A DNA stretch of 64,000 nt from Epiperipatus broadwayi (taxonomy: Eukaryota > Onychophora > Udeonychophora > Euonychophora > Peripatidae), in the NCBI GenBank assembly GCA_028023455.1, contig JAQFVV010012422.1, positions 7,189,710 to 7,253,709 on the forward strand. Direction: 5' to 3'. A program made the translations under genes and the position numbers. Positions 13,301 through 24,793 of the stretch are shown here, piece after piece; the first letter of the stretch is position 1; the number at the start of each line of letters is the position of its first letter. The notes under the pieces are model-generated. The model saw only the letters and a program-made list of their open reading frames with translations, did no database searches and was not told the origin of the DNA.

Positions 13301-13401
13301 GTCAAGCGTTGGTGGTCGAGAGGTCAGCACAGCTGCCTTGCAAGCAGTTGTCCTGGGTCAGCGGGTTCGCTTCCTGGCCGATGCTATGATACATGGAAAA
13401 A
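13301..13401 (+). mobile_element. tRNA-derived SINE, copy 2
   Basis: The box A-like GGTGGTCGAGAGGTCAGC begins at 13310 and a box B-like GGTTCGCTTCC follows near 13363. The copy ends CCGATGCTATGATACATGG plus an A-run. The target-site duplication AAAAGTGTTAAAT is at 13288-13300 and 13402-13414. It is the closest of the five copies to the apparent consensus. Confidence 0.87.
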
Positions 13402-13599
13402 AAAAGTGTTAAATTTAGATTTTGTTCAAAATGAAAGGATAATCTATGTATAAGTAGAATTTCTATTTTTTTTTTAAAAGTCATCAACACAAAAATTTTG
13501 ATCTTTCTACATAGCACCGAAAACATAAATTATTAGAAATTTTAAGATAATTATGTAATTAGCTTATTTATTCAGTATAATGACAGTTTCTTATATATG

Positions 13600-14130
13600 T
13601 AAGTAGAAATGAAATAAATTGAGATACTGGAAATCTCTTTGTGCTTGTTATAATGCTTATCTGACAGCCAATCAGATGTTGTGATGGCTGTCCAAATGAC
13701 AATCAAACTGTAAACACACGATAAAGAATTTATGAAAAAAGGGTGGCCACCCTTTTCTCTACTTTTCTTTCTATATATCTAAGCCAGTTGAAAGTATTTG
13801 AGTTTGAAAGCATGAAGCTTTAAATATCTTCACAATTAACTCACTGAGTCTAAATTATAAATGTACAGTGCAAAATACTATGATTTACTATGCAGTAGTT
13901 TTTCAAATGATGTAACTTGCAGTAAAGTATGTAAATAATACTGGCTTAGATATATAGAAAAAAAGTAGAGAATAGAGTGGCCACCCTTTTCTCATAAATT
14001 CTTTGTCATGTGTTTACAGTTTGATCGTCAGTTGGACAGACATCACAACATCTGATTGGCTGTCAGATAAGCATTATAACAAGTGCAAAGAGATTTCCAG
14101 TATCTCAATTTATTTCAGTTTCAACTACCT
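13600..14130. mobile_element. Long fold-back element with GGGTGGCCACCC motif
   Basis: Two inverted arms of about 190 bp lie at 13600-13788 and 13940-14130, around a unique spacer of about 150 bp. The arms share ACTGGAAATCTCTTTG, CTGACAGCCAATCAGATG and TATATATCTAAGCCAG. Each arm has, or nearly has, the self-complementary GGGTGGCCACCC next to a T/A run. No open frame is present. This is a MITE-like or fold-back DNA element; no target duplication was resolved. Confidence 0.7.
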
Positions 14131-14164
14131 GTGCTTTGCAACTTAAAATATTATTTACATATGT

Positions 14165-14320
14165 AAGTAGAGGAATTTGAACTTTAGATTTTTTTGTCTA
14201 TATTCATCTTCCATTTCATTTACATTTTTCACATTGATGTGGTCATGTGTATCGGTTGTTTGAAACAGAGTGGAGGACGAATATAGACTAAACAATCCTA
14301 AGTTCAAATCCCTCTACTTA
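14165..14320. repeat. R1-related fold-back hairpin
   Basis: The arms 14165-14212 and 14271-14320 are inverted copies (GTAGAGGAATTTGAACTT against AAGTTCAAATCCCTCTAC). The interior GTGGTCATGTGTATCGGTTGT matches the R1 repeat found at 21469, 26741 and elsewhere. The right arm contains box B-like GTTCAAATCCC. Confidence 0.6.
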
Positions 14321-15474
14321 AAGACAGTTATGGTAAGTTAGTGATGAATTATATGAGTTCTAATAAAATTTTGTTTGACTGATGTAAGTAAACAAAATAT
14401 TCCAATAATAATTTATTGTCTAAAATAATATTACATACAGGTGTGGAATCTGTTATTAGAAAACAAAATATTTATGAACAATAGTACAAACAGAAATAAA
14501 ATAAAATATATTATTAATGAGATGTTTGGCTTGATGTTAAGATATATAATTTTAAATGTTTGATTCAAAATTATTTTAACATTATTTGTAAACATCTGCA
14601 TTCAGATATATTTAGTCTATTTCTACGTTTTTCTTTATAAATTATACAAGTGACTAAAAATGACCTTTCTAAATAAGATCTGGAAAGGCTGTTAATAAGG
14701 GCTCAACTATATGTTTTAATCAAGGGCATTTTTGCTGAATATATTTTAAATTCCAAAGTTTCGCATATCCATTTGTTTTGAACAAAACTTTTTTTTTTTA
14801 TTGAGAAAGGTAAATTTATTCATGACATAACTTTTGATTACAATGTTTGTGATGACATTTTCTCTGATTGCATTGTCTCTGATTACATTGAGTTATCCTA
14901 TATATTGTTAGTACAATTTCTGAACTATAGAATTGAAGACTTCCGAGGTGTTTACTCATCGTTCACGATGGTGTATCGAGACCAGGTGTCTCGATGCAAA
15001 CATTCAGGCGCCAACAGTCTTTAATTCCAATTCTTTTTTAATTTTAATTAATTCTTTTTATCAAGAAATATCTATTCTAGTTATACACTTTCAAATGGTT
15101 TAACAGTCCATAATGGCATATTCAAGTATTCAAGATCTTTAAAATCAATATTCATAAATTTCTTCAAGTTTTTCAAATAATTCATATATAATAATATATT
15201 GTCAGCAGAAAATGTATCTTTTTCAAGAATGGAACAGTTGTTTTAAATTTTCTAAATAACAAAAATCTGATTGGTTTAATGTGGATATTAAAATATAAAT
15301 TTTAGAATGAAATTTAAAAGTAATTGTTGCACTTAAATAAGATTAGTATCTTTGCCTTACACAATTTACTTTGGATATTATTAAAATGAAAATCTACAAC
15401 TGCATTGAAAACTTTAACTAATCTCTACAAACAATCAACTATAGACAACTGGTGTATACTTATATGAAACAGCA
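14321..15474. other. AT-rich intergenic sequence
   Basis: No gene is seen. Positions 14955-15020 are unusually CpG-bearing and contain short palindromes (CATCGTTCACGATG; ATCGAGACC and GTGTCTCGAT), possibly a fragment of an unidentified element. Confidence 0.45.
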
Positions 15475-15485
15475 AACTATTACCC

Positions 15486-15592
15486 TTTTTTTTTCTCATG
15501 TGTCATAGCATCAGCCGGGAAGCGAACCCGCTAACTCGGAACAACTGCTTATAAAGCAGCTGTCGCTGACCTCTCGACCACCAATGCTTGAC
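15486..15592 (-). mobile_element. tRNA-derived SINE, copy 3
   Basis: This is a minus-strand copy. Its T-run (reverse of the A tail) starts at 15486, followed by the reverse of CCGGCTGATGCTATGACACA, the box B-like GGTTCGCTTCC and the box A-like GGTGGTCGAGAGGTCAGC. The target-site duplication AACTATTACCC is at 15475-15485 and 15593-15603. Confidence 0.87.
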
Positions 15593-15603
15593 AACTATTA
15601 CCC

Positions 15604-15924
15604 ATTTTGTCATTATAATCCCACAATTATACAAAAATATTATCAATAAAGATTTTGATTTTATTATATTTATAATTTTTATACCCAAATCTAGAACATC
15701 ATAAAGTTTTCCATTATACATTTTGTACCAGAACATTGTGATACATGGGTACTAACTCTGTAATTTCCGTCTCATTAAAAATAAAGGGACATTTTCTGTA
15801 ATAAAAAAAAAAAAAATTTTTAAATCATATTTCTTTTTTAAAAGTATATCTTAAATTATTTCAAATAGTATATTTAAAATCTGTGTAAAATCTTGTATTG
15901 TTGTAATCAAATTAAATTCAATTA
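15604..15924. other. AT-rich intergenic sequence
   Basis: Nothing is recognised apart from an A-run at about 15802-15815. Confidence 0.5.
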
Positions 15925-15935
15925 ATTCAGGTTTA

Positions 15936-16032
15936 GACAAGTGTTAGTGGCTGAGTGGTTAGCACAACTACCTTACAAGCAGTTGTCCCGGGTTCACTTC
16001 CCGGCCGATGCTTTGACACATGAAAAAAAAAT
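15936..16032 (+). mobile_element. tRNA-derived SINE, copy 4
   Basis: The box A-like AGTGGCTGAGTGGTTAGC is closer to a canonical tRNA box A than in the other copies. The box B-like GGTTCACTTCC follows, then CCGATGCTTTGACACATG and an A-run. The target-site duplication ATTCAGGTTTA is at 15925-15935 and 16033-16043. Sequence differences suggest another subfamily or a different age. Confidence 0.85.
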
Positions 16033-16131
16033 ATTCAGGTTTACCAAATCTTTCAAAAAGAAAAGAGAGAAAAAAGTAGTTATAAAAATTATTTTTCTAT
16101 TTAACTTTTAATTAAATTTCATTTTTGTATA

Positions 16132-17419
16132 CACCCGGGTCTCGTTTTATGCGGATTTATTTAATGCGATTTTGAAATTATGCGATTCATGTTTCTTCTT
16201 AATATCTTTGTATGCGGTTTTCTTTTATGTGATAAAAATTATTAGATCAGAAGATGAGCTCCGATAAAGTGCTATTACTTTAAATATTATAAATTTTGCA
16301 CACTCACGTCATATTTAAAGTAATTGTGTATTATCGGAGTTCGACTTCCATTTAATAATTTCAATATTTTCAGTGCTTTATAATAGTACTGTAATAGATT
16401 TTATGCAATAAAGAAGTTTATAATTCACTTAAAATCAGTATTTCCCCATTTTATATACACATATTAAATTTTACAAGATTATAATGTAAATCTGTTCAAA
16501 AGTTATAGATGCCTATACTATGTATAGGTTGTTATTTTTGCATTTTAAATCATGTTCTATTTTTGCTTTTTTAAAAAAGAGTACATAATCAATTAATCAT
16601 TTTATTTTTAAAAGGTAACAGCAATGGGCACAATTAAATTTGACAATTAAAATCTGATTTTTAATTGTAATTAACAATTTAAAAATTACGTAACATGATC
16701 TGAAACAATGAAATTTGATTTTTAAACAGAATTGAAAATTAAAGACAAAAATAAGAATTTAATTTTTAATTGTTAGTTTTAATTAAATTTTGCCCAACAG
16801 TGGTGAGTCAGTATCTTTTTATTATCGAAAGTTTAAGTTCTTATTTTTATTTTAAACTTTTAGTTTACCCTTATGGAGAGGAAAATACACCCAAGAAAAT
16901 GAATTTCTTTGAAAACAAAAATTTCAATTTTAGATCACTTAGCGATATGGGAAAGATCAACAGCAATTGGAAAACATTTTAGTTGTATTTCTTCTTGACT
17001 TCGTTTAAGGAGAAGCTACAGTACCTCACATCACATCACATCATGCCGAATCTGATGTCTCAAATAGCGATAATAATTAAAATACCTTACATATATGAAA
17101 AAAATGTAAATTACGCATAAAAATATATTGTTTTGAATAAAATTAAATACTGTAGTTAATAAAAAAAAGTAAAAAGCATTTGTCTTGTATCAATTTTTTT
17201 CAAATTTGAAATTTTTTATTAATCATATTTTATTTTCTTATTTTTTTTTTATGTGAATTTTAAAGTAATTTTACATTGTTGCTTTGCTTTTATGCGATTT
17301 TTGCAAAATTACAGTACGTATCCCCCATTTTTCAAGGTAAGTTAAGTCTATTTTTGTGTGATTTCTTTTGTGCGTGTTTTCTGAGGAACCTATCTACCGC
17401 ATAAAACGAGACCCAAGTG
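16132..17419. mobile_element. Non-autonomous pogo/Tigger-like DNA transposon
   Basis: Terminal inverted repeats are CACCCGGGTCTCGTTTTATG at the left end and, reversed, CACTTGGGTCTCGTTTTATG at the right end. Both are flanked by a TA dinucleotide (16130-16131 and 17420-17421), the target of Tc1/mariner/pogo elements. The CTCGTTTTAT core is shared with Tigger elements. Sub-terminal TTTATGCGATTTT motifs repeat near both ends. The 1288-bp interior has no transposase frame; the 70-codon frame at 16770 has no DDE features. Movement would need a transposase made elsewhere. Confidence 0.8.
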
Positions 17420-17421
17420 TA

Positions 17422-18680
17422 TTACATTTATCTCTTTTGTCCATAGATAAACAGATTTAATTCTTCTAGTAAGATGATTAAGTTGTGAATTCTTTTTTTT
17501 TTCAAGTTAAAATACATATTAATTAAAAACAGGAGAGATAAGAAAAAAAAATCTGAAGTAAAACTTTTGTTTAATTTGTCTGCATAGATCTGTCCTGTAA
17601 TGGAAAGATTTTGGCTATAGAAATGAGTTTATTGCATTGTTGTCTCTCTTTTCTGTCTGCAGCTGACCCAGAGTGAAAGACCCAAACTTATAAGAAGAAA
17701 AATAGAAGCATTTTTCTGATGTAAGTTGCTGTTTAAAAACATTGTTAATAATTGCAAGTATTAAAGCAACTAAGTTTTCAAGAGAGACATGGAAAATAAT
17801 AACCCCTATAAAGGAATGACCAATAGGAACAAATAGAGCCCAACTTTGTAAGTCCTGACAACACATTCATCACCAGAATATGGATGGTCTGCTTCTAAGA
17901 ATGTTTCAGTCAGCCAAAAGTTTTATTTAAATGATCTTCTAAAGAGGAGAGGAAAAGAGAATATATCGGAATAGTCATCAAAAAATAAACTCTCATAGTC
18001 AATGCTTTCCAAGAGGTCACATTATTATTTCACATTAACTTTGAAAGAGAATCTACATATTTGTACCAAAACTAAGAAAAAGGACAGTTTTTTTTATGAA
18101 AATATATCACCAGCTGATAAACTATAGAAATATCTATTGAGACATTAAAGCAAATTGAACAAGAAATATATGCGTGCACATCACGGTAAGTCCAAAGGAA
18201 ATCAAGGTAGTACATACTTTGAAGTATAAACATAAATAAGCTCAAAAATTCAGAGGTGAGAATACGCTATTTTGTTTATTTGTATTTTTTTTATGTCCAT
18301 GAGTGCATTAATTGTCTGTGTAATTTCTTTGTTTTTTTGAGATTATTTTTCTTTTATATCTTTGTGTACATACATTTTTTAAATTTTAATATTATTGTAT
18401 CTGTCAAAAAAATGCTTATTTATTTCATTGAGAAATAGTTTAGCCTTAAAAATAATACATTTGTAATTTAAATTGATACCTACATAGAATTCCTGCTGGA
18501 AACTTGGCAACCATTTTATTTTAAATTATCCATTTTCAGGGCCTTCCAATATGGCTGATTTCCAAGTTATTGCATTCAATATTTTCTTTTTTTATTGAAA
18601 TGATAAAGAAATACAAAAGTCCAAAGATTTATAATTAAAAATTGTACTTCGGGATTAGTGCGGTCATGGTGTAATCGTCC
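17422..18680. other. AT-rich intergenic sequence
   Basis: No coding signal or known repeat was found. Confidence 0.5.
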
Positions 18681-18965
18681 AGCTATAATTATTTTAACTT
18701 TGCAAATTATTTTAGCTCATTAGGTTTTTATAATAATTTTGCTGCCCATGTTTGTGATAGCAGAATGCTGTACCTTTCTCCAATGAAAGGGGGGATGTGA
18801 ATGCTGTAGTTGTGATTTTTCAATACACCATTCTGCCATTGCAAACACTCTCTCCTCTCACAATAGAGAAGGGTACAGCATTTGGCCAGCACTAACATGA
18901 TCAGTAAAATTATTATGAAAATATAAAGTTCCAGAATAATTCACAAAGTTAAAATAATTATGGCT
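18681..18965. mobile_element. Fold-back MITE-like element
   Basis: The ends are inverted: AGCTATAATTATTTTAACTT at the left, and the right end ends in the complement of AGCCATAATTATTTTAACTT. The arms are imperfect over about 115 bp and include AATGCTGTACC near 18768 against its complement near 18872. The interior is about 80 bp and there is no coding capacity. Confidence 0.65.
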
Positions 18966-20861
18966 TATTATGTCAATGGATGATACCAAATTTTTGTCAT
19001 ATTTCAAAAAATTGAACAGCAGAAAAGGGAACGATAAAAAACTGACAATAATACTAGCAATATGTTAACAAATGTTAATTGCAGCTACGTGTTAACTATT
19101 CACTTAATATTAAGTGTTCACCACATGTTAATTAACATTTGAACATTAAAATATATTCAAATTTTTTAAAATTAACGCTGAATTTAGAATACATTTATTA
19201 ATATTTTTTAAATGTTAACAAACTACATATGTTCGACAAAATAATTTCGAGACAAAAAAATGTAAACAAATACTTCACTCCTGAAAATGTATTATTTAAA
19301 ATAAAATAGCTGGCAAACTTCTGGCAGGGATTTTACATAAGTACCTTTAACTTTTATTGTTATTAAATCATTAATTTTTATTAAAATGTCTATCATCTTA
19401 TGGTGGTTATAGGTAATATTGATCTAAGAAAAAATAATAATAGTAATGACAGTTGGTTTATCACATAAAAAAAATTAAATGCCATCATATTAAAACTGAC
19501 TGACAGCCATTAATTATAAATATATCTAATCACATGATCCATTGGCTAACTGATGACTGAATTATAGTGAGAAATATAGATAAACTCTTATTAAAAGTGT
19601 ATATGCAGGGTAAATAGAGATAATCAGACTGGTACATTTGGTCTAAATAGGGTAGTGTGCATTGAGTGAGAAAGACTTTGAAGACCCTTTATCCAACCCA
19701 TGTAATATTTATATGATGAATGAAATATTTCCATGGCTTATTATAATAAAGAATAAAAATGAAATTGTATCCATGTAAACAGAGATAACTTTTTTTAGCT
19801 TTTGATGTTGCTTAGAAACTATCAATTATTATTAATTGACAATCCCTGAGGCTAATGAGTTTTCTCATTAACTTATAATATACATACATATTGCAATTGA
19901 ATGTCTGTAGAAAATACAGTGCACTGTTCAAATCTTCTGGACTTTTTTTCAGCTAATCTAGAAATCCTTTATATTCATCGCTCACTGCATGAACTCCATT
20001 ACAGACTGCTGCAATTATATTGTAAATAAGTATTTTACATTTCTCTAAAACAATTTCAGAATAATCAAAACTAATTTCTCTAATTGTTCTGGATTAAGAA
20101 ATTATTTTATTATTTCTTCTTTTCTTGTGGTGGAATAGCAAATATAAGTTATCAATATCTTCATTCTTCTGAAAGTTGCCTCATTGAAATGAATGCTAAA
20201 TTTATTTGTCTGAGAGCAAATAATAAATTTTTTTAAATATCTTCAGACATTTCATTGGACATTGTACTGTGTTACTACTTGGCAGAATATTTTTAAATAT
20301 TAGATCTAGTTTCATTTAACATTTCAGGACTTATTATCTCCCTTACTGGAGCTACATGAAACTATTTACATATTCTCCTTCTGCAATTAAAAATGATATG
20401 TTGTAAAGTGCTTCTATTTCATCTACACAATTTTTTAGAAGTGGATAGTTTTAAAAATGACACAAATTCCATTTTGGAACATATAAAAATTCCTTTTTTA
20501 AATTTTTAAAATACTCTAAATTATTATTTTTTTTTATGGTGAGACTTTCTTTCAATGGGTTCTTTCATCTTTGATGACTTCATAGCATCACTAATGAATG
20601 TTTTCCTAATGATGTAAGATAGAGAAAATGTCTCATTTGTAGATGTAGAAATAAACCTTAAGATTAGACATTCTTTGGGAATATTGCCAGCACTAAAAAT
20701 AATCAAAACTAATGAAGCAATCCTGCCTGACAAATTATTATTCATATATATATTCCTTTTGAATTGCTTGAAAAATTCAGTCTTTTCTTAATTTAAAGGG
20801 GGGTGGGTGGTGACTGAAATAATATAGCTGTGGAATGTTTAATATATATGTATATATAATA
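18966..20861. other. AT-rich intergenic sequence
   Basis: A small inverted repeat lies at about 19060-19145, centred on CACTTAATATTAAGTG. The 73-codon frames at 20524-20998 show no domain. A G-rich run lies at 20799-20815. Confidence 0.45.
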
Positions 20862-21133
20862 TAGGAGATTTGAGCACAGACTTTTAAGCTCCCTTCAGCC
20901 ATCCACTCTATCTCACACAATGGATACACATGACCACACATATGTGAAAAAAATAAATGATCTCCAATATACATATTTTGTGCTAAATCAGCATTCATCA
21001 GTTGCTCCAGATCATCTCCTGCATAATCAGTGCTCAGTTTATATTAAGATAGCAAATCTTCACACTTTAATGGACAGGCTTCAATATACTCAACCTTCAA
21101 ATTCCTTTCTAATGCCAATATTATTGCCATGTC
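20862..21133 (+). repeat. R1 dispersed repeat, left arm of inverted pair
   Basis: The arm starts GGAGATTTGAGCACAGACTT and contains the family core ATTTTGTGCTRAATCAGCA and TCATCAGTTGCTCCAGATCA. It ends near GCAAATCTTCACACTTTAAT. It is the inverted counterpart of 21265-21556, so the two arms and about 130 bp between them could form one large hairpin. On the complementary strand the outer end reads like a box B (GTTCAAATCCC type), hinting at a tRNA-related origin. Confidence 0.65.
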
Positions 21134-21264
21134 CATACTGATCATCATTTTGACTCCACATGTATAGGGTCTTGTTTATTTAGATAAGGAGAAGAGGGAT
21201 AGGCAGTCTAGATGTAACATGGGCATGATAATAATATTGACATTAGCAAGCAATTTGGGCATTC

Positions 21265-21556
21265 TACCTTCAGAATTTTAATGGTATTGATGGCCGAAGA
21301 GTTGGAGAGTGGAGTAGATTAACACCTTTCCATTAAAGTGTGAAGATTTGCTATTTTAATATAAACAAAGCACTGCTTATGTATACATGTGGGAGATGAT
21401 CTTGACCAACTGATGAGTGCTGGTTCCACACAAAATATGTCTACTGAAGATCTTTTATCTTTTTCATGTGTGTGGTCATGTGTGTCGATTGTATGAGATA
21501 CAGTGGATGGCAGAAGGGAGGTTAAAAGTCTGTGTTCAAATTCCCTATATTTCATT
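21265..21556 (-). repeat. R1 dispersed repeat, right arm of inverted pair
   Basis: This is the reverse-oriented R1 copy, with ATTAAAGTGTGAAGATTTGC, then GATGATCTTGACCAACTGAT, then GTGTGTGGTCATGTGTGTCG, and AGTCTGTGTTCAAATTCCC at its outer end. It pairs with 20862-21133. The spacer holds ATAATAATATTGACATTAGC, also found near the R1 fragment at 47230, so the spacer belongs to the element. Confidence 0.65.
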
Positions 21557-24360
21557 TAGATTCCAGGTATACAAAATATACTTGTATTTAAAATATTGTA
21601 TATATTGTAAGGATCGCTATAGCTCTCATCTCTATCCTTACCATTAAATGCATTTAACATAAATATATACGTGGATGTGTTGATTTATAAAAGCTAATAC
21701 GTCTATTGAACATTTTAAGTTGATGATATGTAATGGTATGAATAAAATTATATTGTAGTTTAATGAACTGGAAATGCTTGAAACAAAATCATAAATTTGT
21801 TACTAAATTTCATTTTATGAATATTTTAAAATAACCTTTGACAAAACGACATTGTTCAAACAACTGAAAAAGTTTTGTAAAAAAAAAAGAAGCCCATTTT
21901 ATAATGTAGTGTTGTAATGCGAAGGGGAGATGAAAACTTGATAGAACATATGCAGTAACTACAACAACAACCTTTTTTTTTCTAATGGCTGGAAAAATTA
22001 AAAACATGTATAGAAAAAGTTATACGCAAGATTTTCTTTTCTTTATTCGTTAATGACAGTAAGTCAGATAATTTGATAAGTATATTTTGGTAAAAACATT
22101 TTTCAACATTTTAAAGAAAGAATAATTGGACAAGCAAGGATGCATAAAACTGTAAGTTGTTTAATTTGATATATACATGTAGAAAAAGAAAAAAGTAAAA
22201 CTGAAACGGACGAATATTACTATGCTTCCATTGGAATTGAACTTTTACATGAACTATGGAAATTAAAGAATTAAATAAATTATAATCAGTTGATTGAAAC
22301 ATAATATGTACCAAGATTTTTTATTTATTTATTTTATTTATAAGTTTATTGAACTATTCGTTGTGAGACATGTGAAAAGAAATTTATTCACGTAATCAAG
22401 CGTTTGATAATTCTAAGACTGTTGAAAGTTTAGACTTAATAACGTTTATTATCCAAAAATTGACTTTAATCATATTTTGTTTATTATATAGCTATAATGT
22501 GCTCAGTGCTGATATAAAAGAAAATTTATATATATATACTAGTGTAAGAATGATGCAGGTGTGCTAAAAGTTGTTGTGAGAGGTCAAGGCAACTCAGATG
22601 GTTTTTGAAGAGGGTGATGAACACGATCTATAGGTGTGAATACCTACCATCACTTATATATATGTATATAATGGCTACCAAATATTATGTGAAGTTTTAT
22701 ATATCAATTGTGAAAGTTGCTAAATCAAGGATTATCCAAACTACTTGGTCAGCTTATGGGAGATGGATAAATCATTGAAGACACTAATTTGAAAAATGGA
22801 GCAAGTATAAGAGATGCTGAAAATTCCCAATTTATAATGAATTTTTCTATTTAAAAGAAGATACTCATGTTGATCAAGATATTTACAGAATCATTCATAA
22901 ATGTATGTTGATATGTAACTGTTTGTTTGTTGTGGTTGAGATGCTGATGTTATAAATTTTGTAAGGTTTTCTCTCCTTTATTTTTTTTATACTTCCATAT
23001 TGGATTTTTGACCTGGAAGTACCGAAAGAATTTAAATGTATGCATTTCATGATGTAAAATGTATTTTTGAAATAAAAAAATATATAAATGGTTCTATTAG
23101 AAGAAAAAGAAGAACTGGGCTATGATGAAATGAGTATATAGGAAGGTAAGACTTACTCTTTGACACATTAAAGACATAACATTTAGTAACAAAGTTAATT
23201 ATTAATCAAACCCATATTAACCACTTATTAACAAGTTACATACTAACCATTACTTATAAGTACATATAATTAATTAAATCAATTGATGGCAATTCCAGTT
23301 CTCATAACTCATAATAGTCATAAACGAACTCATTAATTCAACTATAATATACAAAATAATAATTTGTATATTAATATGATGATATCATATTTATTTATTT
23401 TTTTTAAAAGAAAAGATAAAAACCATGTCATTTATTTAGATAGTATTAATGATCGTAAATTATTTCTTTTTATATGATGGCATGAATGGATGCCGATGTA
23501 TACCAAGAATGACACATAGTTGATGATATTATTATTTTATGTATTTATATTTTATATATATATATATATATTTTATTTGGATGAGATTATGCAGAAGTGG
23601 TAGGAATCATATTTATAGTGTTTTAAAGTGTATGTTTATATATTTAAATGTGTTATATTAAGTTAAAATAAATTTATTAATTTAAATTGATCTTACATCA
23701 AGGGTTGTATGTAATTTGTTGACAATACATCACGGAATTTACGTATCTCTTGATATGGAAACATACATGTAATATGTACCTAATAAGTGTACTATATGAA
23801 CCATAATGTCAAGTCATTGCTCACATTGGCTAGATAGATATTTATAAATTATACCTGAACAGAGTAACTACTCAGATTACAACTGGGCTTGAATTCTGGG
23901 AATCTAATGGAGTGACATGAAAATTGGGTGGATCCTGTATATATTACCAAATGAGTCTGGGTTGAATGGTAGTAAAGATCTATTTTGGCTGTAGTTGCTG
24001 GATCTTTCCAATTTTCCATGGACGGCCGACTTTTTGTTTCAGTATATACCATGGAATGAATTTAGGTAAATGGTTGAGGGTGGGTCATTGGTCCATTACA
24101 ATATATATATATATTAAATACTGCTTACCACTATGCTAGTAATTATAAACAAAATAGAAAATTATATAATAGCCAAAGAACAAAATTTTGCTAAAATTTC
24201 TTTCAAGACATGGTTTCGTCTACTAACAAATAGATTTTTAAAAATGAAACTCACAAAGTACCTATAACGTGTATATACAAAACAAAATAGTCTTCTCATC
24301 ATTCACCTTCCAATTTCCTTCAGTGTCAAAGGAAAAAATTTATTAACAGGATTTCTTTTA
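21557..24360. other. AT-rich intergenic sequence
   Basis: Only (TA)n tracts near 23552-23570 and 24103-24114 stand out. No gene is recognised. Confidence 0.5.
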
Positions 24361-24568
24361 CTCTTCTTTTATTTCACTTCTTTCATAAAAGCTAATCTCT
24401 GCATTCTCAGATAATATTTTATGACTTGTATTTAGTTCATGAATATACAAAGTCAAGTTATGATATTGGTTTTCGGTTTTGTGTATTCATGAACTAAATA
24501 TAGACCATAAAATATTTTTTGACAATGCAGAGGTTAGCTTTTATAAAAGAAGTGAAATAAAATAAGAG
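24361..24568. repeat. Fold-back hairpin, about 91-bp arms
   Basis: The arms 24361-24451 and 24478-24568 are inverted copies. Shared segments include CTTCTTTTATTTCACTTCTT, AAAAGCTAATCTCTGCATT and TATTTAGTTCATGAATA. The loop is about 26 bp. It is MITE-like with no coding capacity. Confidence 0.7.
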
Positions 24569-24631
24569 CAAAATAAAGTCTGGTGATAAATTTTGTTGAA
24601 TCTGAGGTTATCAATCTCATGAAGACATCCT

Positions 24632-24793
24632 TTGATGTTAAAGGAAGTTGGTTTTTGAAATGCATGATGGGAAGGCTATCTTGTTGAAATTCACTTAAAA
24701 AGGTCTTATTTCTTGATGTTAAAGGAAGTTGGTTTTTGAAATGCATGATGGGAAGGCTATCTTGTTGAAATTCACTTAAAAAGGTCTTATTAA
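24632..24793. repeat. Near-perfect 81-bp tandem duplication
   Basis: The segment TTGATGTTAAAGGAAGTTGG ... AAAAAGGTCTTATT at 24632-24712 is repeated at 24713-24793 with very few changes. Both copies keep the minus-strand frame open, because 81 is a multiple of three, so a 27-residue block is duplicated within a 90-codon minus-strand frame (24534-24806). No homology is recognised. Confidence 0.75.

Noticed and set aside
13301-13401. Functional tRNA gene
   Set aside because: Boxes A and B are present, but the arms do not pair as a cloverleaf. It has an A-tail and a target duplication and occurs in several copies, so it is a SINE.
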